Origin: Flavobacteriaceae bacterium | GTDB taxonomy: Bacteria; Bacteroidota; Bacteroidia; Flavobacteriales; Flavobacteriaceae | Assembly: GCA_021648265.1 (NCBI GenBank) | Contig: JAKITD010000010.1 | Span: 1 to 60,631 of the forward strand | Length of the DNA stretch: 60,631 nt | Direction: 5' to 3' | Shown here: positions 34,327-44,173 of the stretch, piece after piece | How the letters are laid out: every line of letters begins with the position of its first letter | How positions within the stretch are numbered: the first letter of the stretch is position 1 | Notes under the pieces: generated by a model | The model's database searches: none | The model's input: only the letters and a program-made list of their open reading frames with translations | What the model was told of the DNA's origin: nothing | Position numbers and translations under genes: made by a program

Positions 34327-36024
34327 ATGAAAAAAATTACTACACTGCTATTTTTAATTATTGTATTTCAGCTAAATGCTCAAAATCCAATTATTATTCC
34401 TGGAACACTTTCAGGAACCGATATTAATCTAACATTACAAAATGGAACTCACCAGTTTTATAACGGAATTAACACCACAACAATGGGAGTTAATGGTAAT
34501 ATCCTTGGACCAACAATCATTTTGGATAAAGGTGATTTTGTAAATTTTTCAGTTGAAAATCTTATTGGAGAGACCACTACCATTCACTGGCACGGATTAC
34601 ACGTTGCACCAGAAAATGATGGAGGTCCTCATACTACAATATTACCAGGAGAAACTTGGACACCAAGTTTTACTATTTTAGACAAAGCGGCAACGTATTG
34701 GTATCATCCACACCTTCATGAAAAGACAAACGAGCATGTTTCAAAAGGAATTGCAGGAATGATTATCGTAAAAGATAATGAAGAAGCAGCATTAACGTTG
34801 CCAAGAACTTATGGAGAAGATGATTTTCCAATTGTGATTCAAACAAAAGATTTTGATGTTAATAACGAAATTGTTGTTCCTTCAAATAGTGACGATATTA
34901 TTATGGTTAATGCAACAATAGACCCTCAATTGGATATTCCTGCACAGGTTGTTCGACTTAGATTATTAAATGGTTCTTCCATGCGAACTTTTAATATGGG
35001 TTTAAATGCTAATCAATCGTTTTATCAAATTGCTTCCGATGGTGGATTGTTAAATGAATCTGTTTTATTAACACGATTAAGAATGGCACCAGGAGAAAGA
35101 GCAGAAATTTTAATAGACTTAACAGGAATGCAAGGTCAAACACTTCAATTAATGAGTTATGCTTCCGAATTTCAAAATGGAATCTATGGAGCGACTAATC
35201 CAGGTATGGGAGCAGGAATGGTGTTAAACGGCTATAATCCAAATCCGTTAAACGGAGCAGATTTCACTATTTTACAATTAGATGTAGTTTCTCCAATAGG
35301 AAATCCTGTAACTACAATTCCGAATGCTTTAGTAACCGTAACTCCAATTCTAGAAGGAACAGAAGATATAACAAGAAATTTGGTGATGACTTCAGTGAAT
35401 GGTGGACCACAACAGTTAAATGGTGATTTTGTAATAAACGGTGTTCCTTTTAATATGAATGTTGTTAATTATGAAATTCCTTTAGGTAATACCGAAATCT
35501 GGAGAATTACCAATAGTTCTGCCATTGCACATCCCTTTCATATTCATGATGTTCAATTTTATATTTTGGATCGAGAAGGAGTTCCACCAGCACCTAGCGA
35601 GCAAGGTTTAAAAGATGTAATTTATGTATTGCCGCAAGAAACGGTTCGGTTCATAACTAAGTTCGAAGATTTTGCTAATCCAGATGTGCCTTATATGTAT
35701 CACTGTCATATGTTATACCACGAAGACCGCGGAATGATGGGACAATTTACTGTGGTAGATAATTTAGGAATTGGTGATTTAAATTTAGATCAAGGAGTTG
35801 CAATTTATCCCAATCCTTCAAAAGGAGTTGTTAATTTAAAAACTTCGGAAGGGGTTATCGTTTCAAAAATTGAAATTTATAATGTATTAGGAAGCTTTAT
35901 AAAAAGCATTGAAATTTCTAATAATCAAGATTCTATTGATGCAAATGAATTGTCTGAAGGAATGTATTTACTAAAAATAGTTAGCAATCAAGGAGAGGTG
36001 ACAAAGAAATTAATTATCAATTAA
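34327..36024 (+). CDS. Multicopper oxidase (CueO/laccase-like) with a T9SS C-terminal sorting domain
   Basis: Probably oxidises Cu(I) to Cu(II). A signal peptide (ending QLNAQ) precedes three cupredoxin domains. The four copper-binding blocks are IHWHGLHV (near 85), YWYHPHLHE (near 124), HPFHIHD (near 400) and YHCHMLYHE (near 458). The last 85 residues form a type A sorting tail: VAIYPNPSKGVVN, SKIEIYNVLG and GMYLLKI. The protein should be exported by type IX secretion to the cell surface. 565 residues. The second oxidase in the window (48756) has no such tail. Confidence 0.94.
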   Translation: MKKITTLLFLIIVFQLNAQNPIIIPGTLSGTDINLTLQNGTHQFYNGINTTTMGVNGNILGPTIILDKGDFVNFSVENLIGETTTIHWHGLHVAPENDGGPHTTILPGETWTPSFTILDKAATYWYHPHLHEKTNEHVSKGIAGMIIVKDNEEAALTLPRTYGEDDFPIVIQTKDFDVNNEIVVPSNSDDIIMVNATIDPQLDIPAQVVRLRLLNGSSMRTFNMGLNANQSFYQIASDGGLLNESVLLTRLRMAPGERAEILIDLTGMQGQTLQLMSYASEFQNGIYGATNPGMGAGMVLNGYNPNPLNGADFTILQLDVVSPIGNPVTTIPNALVTVTPILEGTEDITRNLVMTSVNGGPQQLNGDFVINGVPFNMNVVNYEIPLGNTEIWRITNSSAIAHPFHIHDVQFYILDREGVPPAPSEQGLKDVIYVLPQETVRFITKFEDFANPDVPYMYHCHMLYHEDRGMMGQFTVVDNLGIGDLNLDQGVAIYPNPSKGVVNLKTSEGVIVSKIEIYNVLGSFIKSIEISNNQDSIDANELSEGMYLLKIVSNQGEVTKKLIIN

Positions 36025-36070
36025 AAAATAAATTTTAACATAGTTTTAAAACCATTCTAAATAGTTTTCG

Positions 36071-36078
36071 TAGTTTTG
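36071..36078 (+). promoter_or_regulatory. -7 box for the HYC_CC_PP gene
   Basis: TAGTTTTG matches TAnnTTTG and ends eight bases before the ATG at 36087, so the leader would be only a few bases. Confidence 0.45.
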
Positions 36079-36086
36079 TTCTCGTA

Positions 36087-36515
36087 ATGAAAAAAGTATT
36101 TTCTAAAATTACCGGAATTTTAATGGCAACCGTAGTATTATTTTCTACGATGTCATTTACTATTGATATGCATTATTGTGGTGATATTTTAGTAGATACA
36201 GCCATTTTTTCTAAAGCAGAAGGCTGTGGAATGGAAATGAATCATTCTTCTTCTTCTTCTTCTTCTTCTTCTGAAGAAAACATCAGCAATAAAAACTGCT
36301 GTAGTGAAACTGTCATATCAATTGATGGTGATGAAGAATTTACAACTACTTTTAAAGAATTAACTTTTGAGCAACAAACTTTCGTTGCTACATTTGTTTA
36401 CACTTATATCAATCTTTTTGAAGTAAATGAAGATAATTCAACTTCATTTCTAGATTATTCCCCACCCTTAGTCGTCAAAGATATTTTGCTTCTTGACGAA
36501 CAATTTTTAATTTGA
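36087..36515 (+). CDS. HYC_CC_PP family protein
   Basis: 142 residues, named after three motifs visible here: HYCGD (near residue 30), NCC (near 72) and PP (SPPLVVKD, near 128). The hydrophobic start (residues 5-26) is a signal or anchor. The cysteines and His suggest copper binding, and the family usually sits next to copper genes in Bacteroidota. A run of nine serines is encoded by nine TTC/TCT-type triplets. It lies between the oxidase and the Cus-type pump. Function unknown. Confidence 0.8.
   Translation: MKKVFSKITGILMATVVLFSTMSFTIDMHYCGDILVDTAIFSKAEGCGMEMNHSSSSSSSSSEENISNKNCCSETVISIDGDEEFTTTFKELTFEQQTFVATFVYTYINLFEVNEDNSTSFLDYSPPLVVKDILLLDEQFLI
36245..36272 (+). repeat. TTC trinucleotide repeat inside the HYC_CC_PP gene
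   Basis: Nine tandem TTC units with one leftover base encode a serine run between the HYC and NCC motifs. Slippage would change the length of the run in frame without breaking the gene. Confidence 0.9.
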
Positions 36516-36532
36516 TTTTATAGATATTCTTC

Positions 36533-36655
36533 TATCGTCTTTGCGAGGAAGTATGACGAAGCAATCTCATGATTCGTTTATCTTTCTTTGTTAAATTCAC
36601 AGTAGAAACATTGTCGCAATCTATCTAAAAGATTGTGAAAGGTTTTTAAAACCTA
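36533..36655. repeat. Interspersed repeats ahead of the Cus-type pump
   Basis: Contains TCTTTGCGAGGAAG...ACGAAGCAATCTC, a form widespread in Bacteroidota intergenic DNA, then a hairpin CAATCTATC...AAGATTG (36617-36635) and the short palindrome AGGTTTTTAAAACCT (36640-36654). The palindrome lies about 20 bases upstream of a TAnnTTT-like box at 36663, where a -33 element would be. Confidence 0.65.
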
Positions 36656-36692
36656 ATTTATGTACCTTTAAATCAAATTAAAAAAACACATT

Positions 36693-39600
36693 ATGTTAAA
36701 TAAAATTATTCGTTATTTTCTTGAAAATAAGCTAATAACATTTATTTTACTTTTCGCCTTCATCATTGGTGGTTATGTAACTGCTCCCTTTAACTGGGAA
36801 ACGTCAATTATAGAACGAAACCCCATTCCTGTAGATGCTATACCGGATATTGGTGAAAACCAACAAATTGTATTTACCGAATGGATGGGGCAATCACCTC
36901 AAGATATTGAGGATCAAATTACTTACCCATTAACAACTGCCTTATTAGGTATTCCAGGTGTAAAAACAATTAGAAGTAATTCTATTTTCGGAGTTTCAAG
37001 TATTTATATTATTTTTAATGATGATATAGATTTTTATTGGAGCCGAACTCGAATACTCGAAAAATTAAATTCCCTTCCCCCAGGTACTGTTCCCGCAGAG
37101 GTTAAGCCTGCATTAGGTCCAGATGCAACAGCATTGGGTCAAGTATATTGGTACACCTTAGAAGGAAGAAACCCAAAAACAGGAAAACCTACAGGAGGTT
37201 GGGATCCTCAAGAACTTAGAACCATACAAGATTTTTATGTTCGTTATTATTTAATGGCAACCAGTGGTGTTTCTGAAGTAGCTTCTATTGGAGGTTTCTT
37301 AAAAGAGTATCAGATCGAGATAGATCCTGCCGCTATGAAGGCCAATAATGTAAACGTTACCATGATAATGAATGCTGTTAAAAACAGTAATCTTGATATT
37401 GGAGCTAGAACAATAGAGTTTAATAGAGTTGAATATTTAGTAAGAGGTTTAGGATATATTAAAAACCTTTCAGATTTAGAAGAGAGTGTGGTTACTGTTA
37501 GAGATAATGTGCCAATTCGTTTAAAAGATGTTGCTAAAATCCAGTTTGGTCCTTCCACTCGTAGAGGAGGATTGGATAAAAGCGGAGTTGAAGCTGTTGG
37601 TGGTGTAGTGGTAGCACGTTATGGTGCAAATCCGCAAGAAGTAATTCAGAATTTAAAAAATAAAATTGCTGAAGTTGCACCAGGATTGCCTCAAAAAACG
37701 TTGGCAGATGGAACGATTTCAAAAGTTACGATTGTTCCTTTTTATGACCGTTCTGGGTTAATTCAAGAAACATTAGGAACTTTAGAGTCTTCTTTATCTC
37801 ACGAGATATTGATAAGTATTTTGGTGATACTAATATTAGTATTCAATCTTAGAGCCTCCGTTTTAATTTCTAGCATACTTCCTATAGGCGTATTAATGAC
37901 ATTTATATTGATGAAATATTTTAATGTAGATGCCAATATTGTTGCACTTTCAGGTATTGCAATTGCGATTGGAGTGATGGTCGATGTGGGGATTGTATTC
38001 ACAGAGAATATAGTCCGGCATCTCGAAATGCCCGAAAATGAAGGAGCCAGAGGAAGAGAATTACTTCAAATAATTTACGAAGCGACTATTGAGGTAGCCT
38101 CAGCAATTATTACTGCATTGGCAACAACTGTGGTAAGTTTTTTACCAGTATTTGCAATGCAAGCTGCAGAAGGAAAACTATTTAGACCTTTAGCATTTAC
38201 AAAAACGTTTGCCTTAATCTCTTCCTTATTCATCGGGATCATGTTTATTCCAGCAATCGCACACATATTGTTCTCTATAAGATTAGATAAGAAACGTACC
38301 TCAAGAATTTTTGGTTCGCTATTAGTTGGTTTTGGTCTGGTGTTTTTATTTTATTACGGAAGTCTTATAGCCATAGCATTAATTGCTTTTGGAATCAATA
38401 ATATTTTAACACAAGTAGCACCAAGGAGTCTTTTAAACGGAAAAATTAAATTACCCTACTCTAAAAAAACATCAAATTATATAAACATTGTCATTTCGAT
38501 AATTGTATTGCTTTATTTCTTAACGGTAGAGTGGATGCCTCTTGGCGCTTCAAATTCTACTTTTGTTAATTTTATATTTGTAATAGTTGTCCTTGGAGTT
38601 GTTCTTGGGTTTTTAATGACCATTGTTCATTTTTACAGACCCATATTAATGTGGTGTTTAGATAATAAATGGAAATTTTTATCCCTTCCAATTATTATTG
38701 TTTTCTTTGGAGTTACTATTTGGATGGGTTTTTCAACCGTCTTTGGTTTTATGCCAGATTTTGCAAAAAACAATGTGGCTTGGCAAAAAATGGAAAAAAC
38801 CTTCCCTGGATTGGGGAATGAGTTTATGCCAGCCTTGGATGAAGGTTCTTTCTTATTAATGCCTACAACAATGCCCCACTCGGGTATTACCGAAAACATG
38901 GAGGTTATTGCGACCATTAATAAGCATATGAATTCGATTCCTGAAATTGCAACTTCTGTTGGGAAATGGGGTCGTGTAAATTCTGCTTTAGATCCAGCAC
39001 CTACTTCTATGTTTGAAAATACCATTAACTATATTCCAGAATATATTTTAGATGCTGACGGAAGAAAAGTTCGGTTTGAAGTTGATGATGATGAAGCATT
39101 TGTTTTAAAAGATGGAACCACTTATAAATATGGTGAAGATGAATACCGTAAAATATCTGAAGAAGAATTAACCTTAGATGAGGATGGAAAATATTTTAGA
39201 CAATGGCGAGAAAAGATTAAGAAGCCAGATGATATTTGGAAAGAAATTGTAAAACATTCTAAATTTCCTGGGCTTACTTCAGCACCTAAACTGCAACCTA
39301 TACAAACCCGACTAATTATGCTGGCAACAGGTATGCGGGCGCCAATGGGAATTAAAGTATTTGGTCCCACTTTAGAGGTAATTGAAAAAGTGGGTTATGA
39401 ATTGGAAAATATTTTAAAAGAAGTACCAAGTGTAGCACCACAAACGGTATTTGCCGATAGAGTAGTAGGAAAACCATATTTAGAAATTAAGTTGAACCGT
39501 CAGGCAATGTCTCGTTACGGATTGACCATTAAAGATATGCAAACGCAATTATCGGTTGCTATTGGGGGTAAACAATTAACGACAACGGTTGAAGGTCGGG

Positions 39601-40532
39601 AGCGTTTTCCAGTACGTGTTCGGTATGCAAGAGAATTTAGAGATAATCCAGACGATATTAAGAAGATATTAATTCCAACACCTGCAGGACCTCAAGTAGA
39701 ATTGGGCGAATTAGCAAGTATTGAATATGTTAGAGGTCCTCAAGTTATTAAAAGTGAAGATACTTTTTTAACAGGTTATGTGATTTTTGATATGAAAGAT
39801 GGCTATGCTGAAACCAATGTAGTGGAAGAAGCACAAGCTCTAATTAAAGCAAAATTAGATAGTGGAGAATTTGTATTACCTGCTGGAGTTACCTATCGTT
39901 TTACAGGAAATTATGAAAACCAGATTAGAGCTTCCAAACGTCTAATGATTGTAGTACCTATATCATTAATATTGATTCTTTTAATTCTGTACTTCCAATT
40001 TAAATCATTAACCCCTGCATTAATGGTGTTTACAGGAATATTTGTAGCCTTTTCTGGAGGATTTATAATGATTTGGTTATACGGACAAGGATGGTTTTTA
40101 AATTTCAGCTTTGCAGATGTCTATATGCGAGACCTTTTTCAGCTACAAACTATAAACCTGAGTGTCGCCGTTTGGGTTGGTTTTATTGCCCTCTTCGGAA
40201 TTGCTACCGATGATGGTGTAATTATGGGAACCTATTTAACACAGGTTTTTGAGAAAGAAAAACCAAAAACAGTTAAAGAAATAAGAGCGGCAACCTTGCA
40301 CGCGGGTTCAAAAAGAGTACGTCCAGCAATAATGACAACCGCAACTGCAATTATCGCTTTAATTCCCATATTAACAGCCACAGGAAAAGGAGCAGATATC
40401 GTAATACCTATGGCAATCCCATCCTTTGGAGGAATGTTATTACAAGTAATGACGATGTTCGTAGTTCCTGTATTGTATAGTATGTGGAAAGAAAGAAGCC
40501 TTAAAAAAGAATTAAAACAATTAAAATCTTAA
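36693..40532 (+). CDS. cusA: CusA-type copper/silver RND efflux permease
   Basis: Inner-membrane proton-driven pump for monovalent copper or silver. It has 1279 residues and the TM4 pattern GIAIAIGVMVDVGIVFTE, with D431 and E438, as in CusA and unlike the D-D-E of the first pump. It is longer than CusA (about 1050) because of extra helices at about 540-640 and a larger periplasmic insertion at about 785-870 (DDDEAFVLKDGTTYKYGED). Long forms like this are usual in flavobacteria. A TolC gene follows after three bases and the adaptor next. Confidence 0.94.
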   Translation: MLNKIIRYFLENKLITFILLFAFIIGGYVTAPFNWETSIIERNPIPVDAIPDIGENQQIVFTEWMGQSPQDIEDQITYPLTTALLGIPGVKTIRSNSIFGVSSIYIIFNDDIDFYWSRTRILEKLNSLPPGTVPAEVKPALGPDATALGQVYWYTLEGRNPKTGKPTGGWDPQELRTIQDFYVRYYLMATSGVSEVASIGGFLKEYQIEIDPAAMKANNVNVTMIMNAVKNSNLDIGARTIEFNRVEYLVRGLGYIKNLSDLEESVVTVRDNVPIRLKDVAKIQFGPSTRRGGLDKSGVEAVGGVVVARYGANPQEVIQNLKNKIAEVAPGLPQKTLADGTISKVTIVPFYDRSGLIQETLGTLESSLSHEILISILVILILVFNLRASVLISSILPIGVLMTFILMKYFNVDANIVALSGIAIAIGVMVDVGIVFTENIVRHLEMPENEGARGRELLQIIYEATIEVASAIITALATTVVSFLPVFAMQAAEGKLFRPLAFTKTFALISSLFIGIMFIPAIAHILFSIRLDKKRTSRIFGSLLVGFGLVFLFYYGSLIAIALIAFGINNILTQVAPRSLLNGKIKLPYSKKTSNYINIVISIIVLLYFLTVEWMPLGASNSTFVNFIFVIVVLGVVLGFLMTIVHFYRPILMWCLDNKWKFLSLPIIIVFFGVTIWMGFSTVFGFMPDFAKNNVAWQKMEKTFPGLGNEFMPALDEGSFLLMPTTMPHSGITENMEVIATINKHMNSIPEIATSVGKWGRVNSALDPAPTSMFENTINYIPEYILDADGRKVRFEVDDDEAFVLKDGTTYKYGEDEYRKISEEELTLDEDGKYFRQWREKIKKPDDIWKEIVKHSKFPGLTSAPKLQPIQTRLIMLATGMRAPMGIKVFGPTLEVIEKVGYELENILKEVPSVAPQTVFADRVVGKPYLEIKLNRQAMSRYGLTIKDMQTQLSVAIGGKQLTTTVEGRERFPVRVRYAREFRDNPDDIKKILIPTPAGPQVELGELASIEYVRGPQVIKSEDTFLTGYVIFDMKDGYAETNVVEEAQALIKAKLDSGEFVLPAGVTYRFTGNYENQIRASKRLMIVVPISLILILLILYFQFKSLTPALMVFTGIFVAFSGGFIMIWLYGQGWFLNFSFADVYMRDLFQLQTINLSVAVWVGFIALFGIATDDGVIMGTYLTQVFEKEKPKTVKEIRAATLHAGSKRVRPAIMTTATAIIALIPILTATGKGADIVIPMAIPSFGGMLLQVMTMFVVPVLYSMWKERSLKKELKQLKS

Positions 40533-40535
40533 ACA

Positions 40536-41786
40536 ATGAAGATTTATAAATATATAATTTTAGCCTTTGTACTAGGATTTTCACAGCAAAGTTTTAGTCA
40601 GGTTAGTAAAGACAAATTAGACGCTTATTTGGTGGAAGCTGCTGAAAATAATCCCGGCTTAAAATCGAAATTTAACCAATATATGGCTGCTATGGAAAAG
40701 ATTCCTCAAGTAGGAACACTCCCAGATCCACAGTTTGCTTTTGGTTATTTTATTCAGCCAGTAGAAACTCGTTTAGGACCTCAAAAGGCAACGTTTGCTT
40801 TAAAGCAAGCATTTCCTTGGTTTGGTTTATTAGCTTCAAAAGAAACGGTGGAAGCTGAAAAAGCAGCAGCAAAATACGAACTGTTTGAAAATGCCAAAGC
40901 CAATCTTTATTTTGAAGTAAAATCGGCGTATTACACCTATTACTTTTTCAATAAAGCTATAGAAATTACCGAAAGGAATATGGAGATACTTCGAGTCTTT
41001 AAAAGACTTTCTTTAGTTAAAATTGAAACAGGTCAAGCTTCTATTGTAGATGAATTAAGAGTGGAGTTAGAAATTAACGATTTAGAAAATCAGTTAGCAT
41101 TGTATAGAGATTCTAAAAGAGGATTTCAAGCAAAATTCAATAATTTATTAGACAAAGAATACGATGCTCCTATTGAAACGCCATTAGATTTATGGAAAGA
41201 AAAGTTGCCCTACGAGTATGGAGCGATTAAAGACTCAATCAATGTTAATAATCATCAGTTAAAAAGTATCGACCATAAAATGAATGCTTTCTTAAAACAA
41301 GAAGACGTTGCAAGAAAAGAAGGAATGCCAAAATTTAATATAGGTATTAGTTATTTTATTGTTGGAGAGAATCCAAATTCGGCTGACCCAAATAATGGAA
41401 AAGATGCGATTTTATTTCCTTCCGTAGGGATTTCAATTCCTATTTACAGAAGAAAATACCATGGTATGATTAAGGAAGCACAACTTTTAAAACAAGCTGA
41501 ACTCGATAACAAAGAGGATATGAAAAATACCTTAAGCAGTGTTTTCGAGAAAACATATACCGAGTTTTCTGATGGAGAACGAAGAATAGCTTTAAATGAA
41601 AGACAAACTGAAATTGCTAAAAAAGTATTGGACATTTTAATCACTTCGTACTCAACAGATTCAAAAGATTTTGAAGAAGTTTTAAGGATAGAACGTCAGT
41701 TGTTAAAATACGAACTGGCCTACGAAAAAGCAATGATAGACAATAACACCGCAGTAGCATTTATACAATATTTAATAGGAAATTAA
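40536..41786 (+). CDS. TolC-family outer-membrane efflux protein of the Cus system
   Basis: 416 residues with a signal peptide (ending SFSQ) and a TolC fold: paired long helical stretches (about 100-210 and 300-410) with a central IGISYF strand. It would form the outer-membrane channel of the Cus-type pump. Here it is a separate gene, whereas the Czc-type pump has its TolC domain fused. It begins three bases after the pump gene and is followed by a palindrome, then the adaptor. Confidence 0.93.
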   Translation: MKIYKYIILAFVLGFSQQSFSQVSKDKLDAYLVEAAENNPGLKSKFNQYMAAMEKIPQVGTLPDPQFAFGYFIQPVETRLGPQKATFALKQAFPWFGLLASKETVEAEKAAAKYELFENAKANLYFEVKSAYYTYYFFNKAIEITERNMEILRVFKRLSLVKIETGQASIVDELRVELEINDLENQLALYRDSKRGFQAKFNNLLDKEYDAPIETPLDLWKEKLPYEYGAIKDSINVNNHQLKSIDHKMNAFLKQEDVARKEGMPKFNIGISYFIVGENPNSADPNNGKDAILFPSVGISIPIYRRKYHGMIKEAQLLKQAELDNKEDMKNTLSSVFEKTYTEFSDGERRIALNERQTEIAKKVLDILITSYSTDSKDFEEVLRIERQLLKYELAYEKAMIDNNTAVAFIQYLIGN

Positions 41787-41789
41787 ACC

Positions 41790-41822
41790 TATCCTGCAAG
41801 GTTTTGAAAACCTTGTAGGTAT
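41790..41822. repeat. Palindrome (CCTGCAAGGTTTT...AAAACCTTG family)
   Basis: CCTGCAAGGTTTT at 41793-41805 pairs with AAAACCTTGTAGG (one mismatch) around a single central G at 41806. It lies between the TolC and adaptor genes and belongs with the repeats at 17064, 55547 and 58139. It has no U-tract. Confidence 0.75.
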
Positions 41823-41853
41823 CAAAGATTAAAAGGCAAGAAAATTAAGAATT

Positions 41854-43692
41854 ATGAAAAAATATAAAAATTATATCATAGGAGCAGGAATATTAATCCT
41901 AGGAATAATATTAGGAAATATGTTTTCGGGTGGAGGAGATTCCAACGCTTCAGCAGGAACAGAAGAACACAGTCACGATAAAAAAGAAGCAACTATTTGG
42001 ACTTGCTCAATGCATCCACAAATTAAAATGGATAAACCAGGAGATTGTCCACTTTGTGGAATGGAATTAATTCCGTTAGAAATCACAAGTACCACTGAAG
42101 AAATTGCTCCAGATGAAATAATAATGACTGAAGAAGCTATACAATTAGCAAACATTCAAACCTCGGTAGTTAGTAAAACCGGAGCCAATAAAGAGATTCG
42201 TTTGTTGGGAAGAGTACAACCAGACGAACGTAAATTATACTCTCAAGTATCTCATATTCCGGGACGTATTGAACGGTTATATATCAATTTTACGGGTGAA
42301 AAAGTTTCGAGAGGACAGAAAATGGTTCGCATTTATTCTCCTGAACTAATTTCGGCTCAAAAAGAATTGTTTGAAGCGATTAAATCTAGAGAAGTATTTC
42401 CTCAATTATATAAAGCAACTCGTAATAAACTAAAACTTTGGAAACTTTCAGATAAGCAAATCGATGCAATTGAAGCAAGCGGAAAAATTAGAGAACAAGT
42501 AGATATTTATTCAGATTATTCAGGATATGTAATGAAGAGAAATGTAGAGCTTGGTGACCATATTATGGCAGGAATGAACTTGTTTGATATTGCTAATTTA
42601 AGTTCGGTTTGGATAATGTTTGAAGCTTATGAAGCTGATATTCCTTGGATAAAAATTGGAAATGAAGTTAATTTTTCCATTCAGGCAATTCCTGGAAAAG
42701 ATTTTAGCGGAAAAGTAACTTATGTAGATCCATTTGTTTCTTCAAATACCAGAGTTGCAAAAGTAAGAGTGGAACTAAATAACCCAGGTAACAAATTATT
42801 GCCAGAAATGTATGCAACAGGAATTATTAATGCGACTTTAAACAATAAAGAAAAATCGTTGATTGTACCAAAATCGGCAGTGCTTTGGACAGGAAAAAGA
42901 GCGGTGGTTTATGTGAAAGTTCCTCATGAAAATATTATTTCATTTATATATCGTGAGATTATTTTGGGCGAAGATTTAGGAAATTTTTACATTGTTGCCA
43001 AAGGATTAGAAGAAGGAGAAATCGTGGCAACCAATGGAGTTTTCAGAATCGATGCTTCAGCTCAACTATTAGGTCAAAAAAGCATGATGAATCCTGAAGG
43101 TGGAAAGGTTAGTACTGGAGGTCATGCAGGAATGGATATGGGAGATGATGATGCTTCGGCAACTAAAGATACTTCGACAAGCTCAGAAACCGAAGAAGAT
43201 ATGAGTGACATGGTGATGATTGATAAAACTAAAATTGATGCTAAATTTAAAAAACAATTAGGCGATGTGGTAGCTGAATATATTAAATTGAAAGATGCTT
43301 TTACAAACGACGACCCTGCATCGGCACAAATTAAAGCCGTTAAAGTAAAAGAATCCTTAGAAAAAGTTGATATGCTTTTGTTAATGGGCGATGCACATAA
43401 TGTTTGGATGAAGGTCTTAAAACCAAATAAAAAACAAGTAGAAATAATTATCAATTCAAGAGAAATTGGTACACAACGAGATGCTTTTTTAATATTGAGT
43501 AAAAACCTTTCCGAAGTAATAAAAATCTTAGGAATGGATGCTGATGGGAAAACAGTTTATTTAGAATTTTGCCCTATGGCAGACGGTAATAACGGTGGCT
43601 TTTGGTTGAGTTACGATAAAGAAATTAAAAACCCTTATTTCGGTCAAGCAATGCTTACTTGTGGTGAGGTTACAGAAACATTTAATAATTAA
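41854..43692 (+). CDS. Cus-type RND adaptor with heavy-metal-binding domain and DUF3347
   Basis: Three parts are visible in its 612 residues. After an N-terminal anchor (about 6-22) comes a heavy-metal-binding domain, WTCSMHPQIKM...CPLCGMELIP (near 48-75). Then a full membrane-fusion adaptor (about 95-400), with GRIERLYINFTGEKVSRGQ and YSDYSGYVMKRNVELGDHI. A His/Met-rich linker leads to a C-terminal DUF3347 (about 460-610) with FCPMADGN...MLTCGE. The lone adaptor at 29114 has none of the extra domains. It would bind Cu+ in the periplasm and hand it to the pump. Confidence 0.93.
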   Translation: MKKYKNYIIGAGILILGIILGNMFSGGGDSNASAGTEEHSHDKKEATIWTCSMHPQIKMDKPGDCPLCGMELIPLEITSTTEEIAPDEIIMTEEAIQLANIQTSVVSKTGANKEIRLLGRVQPDERKLYSQVSHIPGRIERLYINFTGEKVSRGQKMVRIYSPELISAQKELFEAIKSREVFPQLYKATRNKLKLWKLSDKQIDAIEASGKIREQVDIYSDYSGYVMKRNVELGDHIMAGMNLFDIANLSSVWIMFEAYEADIPWIKIGNEVNFSIQAIPGKDFSGKVTYVDPFVSSNTRVAKVRVELNNPGNKLLPEMYATGIINATLNNKEKSLIVPKSAVLWTGKRAVVYVKVPHENIISFIYREIILGEDLGNFYIVAKGLEEGEIVATNGVFRIDASAQLLGQKSMMNPEGGKVSTGGHAGMDMGDDDASATKDTSTSSETEEDMSDMVMIDKTKIDAKFKKQLGDVVAEYIKLKDAFTNDDPASAQIKAVKVKESLEKVDMLLLMGDAHNVWMKVLKPNKKQVEIIINSREIGTQRDAFLILSKNLSEVIKILGMDADGKTVYLEFCPMADGNNGGFWLSYDKEIKNPYFGQAMLTCGEVTETFNN

Positions 43693-43722
43693 AATAACAA
43701 TAATAAATTTAAATTTAAAATC

Positions 43723-44163
43723 ATGAAAATAACAAAAATTTTATTCGTAGCACTTGTAATAGGATTATTTACAGCTACAAACGTACAAGCACAAGATCAC
43801 AAACACGGAGATTCTGATAAAGAAACTGTTGCAATGAGTAAAGAAATGTATGTGTGTCCAATGCACGCAGATGAAAAAAGCGAAAAGCCAGGAAAATGTT
43901 CTCAATGTGGAATGGAAATGAAAAAGATGGAAATGAAAAAAGGGGATATGAACCATGGTGAAATGAAACATGGAAAGATGGATCACAGTAAAATGAAAAG
44001 CGATAGTAAAGAGTCTATGAGTACAGATATGGCTGCAGCTTATATTTGTCCAATGAAATGTGAAGGAGACAAGACTTATGATAAAGCTGGAAAATGCCCA
44101 ACTTGTGGAATGGAAATGAAGAAAGTAGAAGGAAAAAAAGAAGACTCAAAACATAAACATTAA
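43723..44163 (+). CDS. Secreted protein with two heavy-metal-binding domains
   Basis: 146 residues. A signal peptide (ending NVQAQ) is followed by two copies of the short metal-binding domain: CPMHADEKSEKPGKCSQCGM (about 45-65) and CPMKCEGDKTYDKAGKCPTC (about 109-128). Between them lies a Met/His/Lys-rich stretch, GDMNHGEMKHGKMDHSKM. All of this suggests a periplasmic copper store or carrier. No enzyme part is present. Confidence 0.85.
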   Translation: MKITKILFVALVIGLFTATNVQAQDHKHGDSDKETVAMSKEMYVCPMHADEKSEKPGKCSQCGMEMKKMEMKKGDMNHGEMKHGKMDHSKMKSDSKESMSTDMAAAYICPMKCEGDKTYDKAGKCPTCGMEMKKVEGKKEDSKHKH

Positions 44164-44173
44164 AATTTTAAGT

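Noticed and set aside
36663-36670. Promoter for the Cus-type pump (TACCTTTA)
   Set aside because: The last base of the -7 consensus is wrong and the upstream region is repeat DNA; it is too weak to list as a feature.
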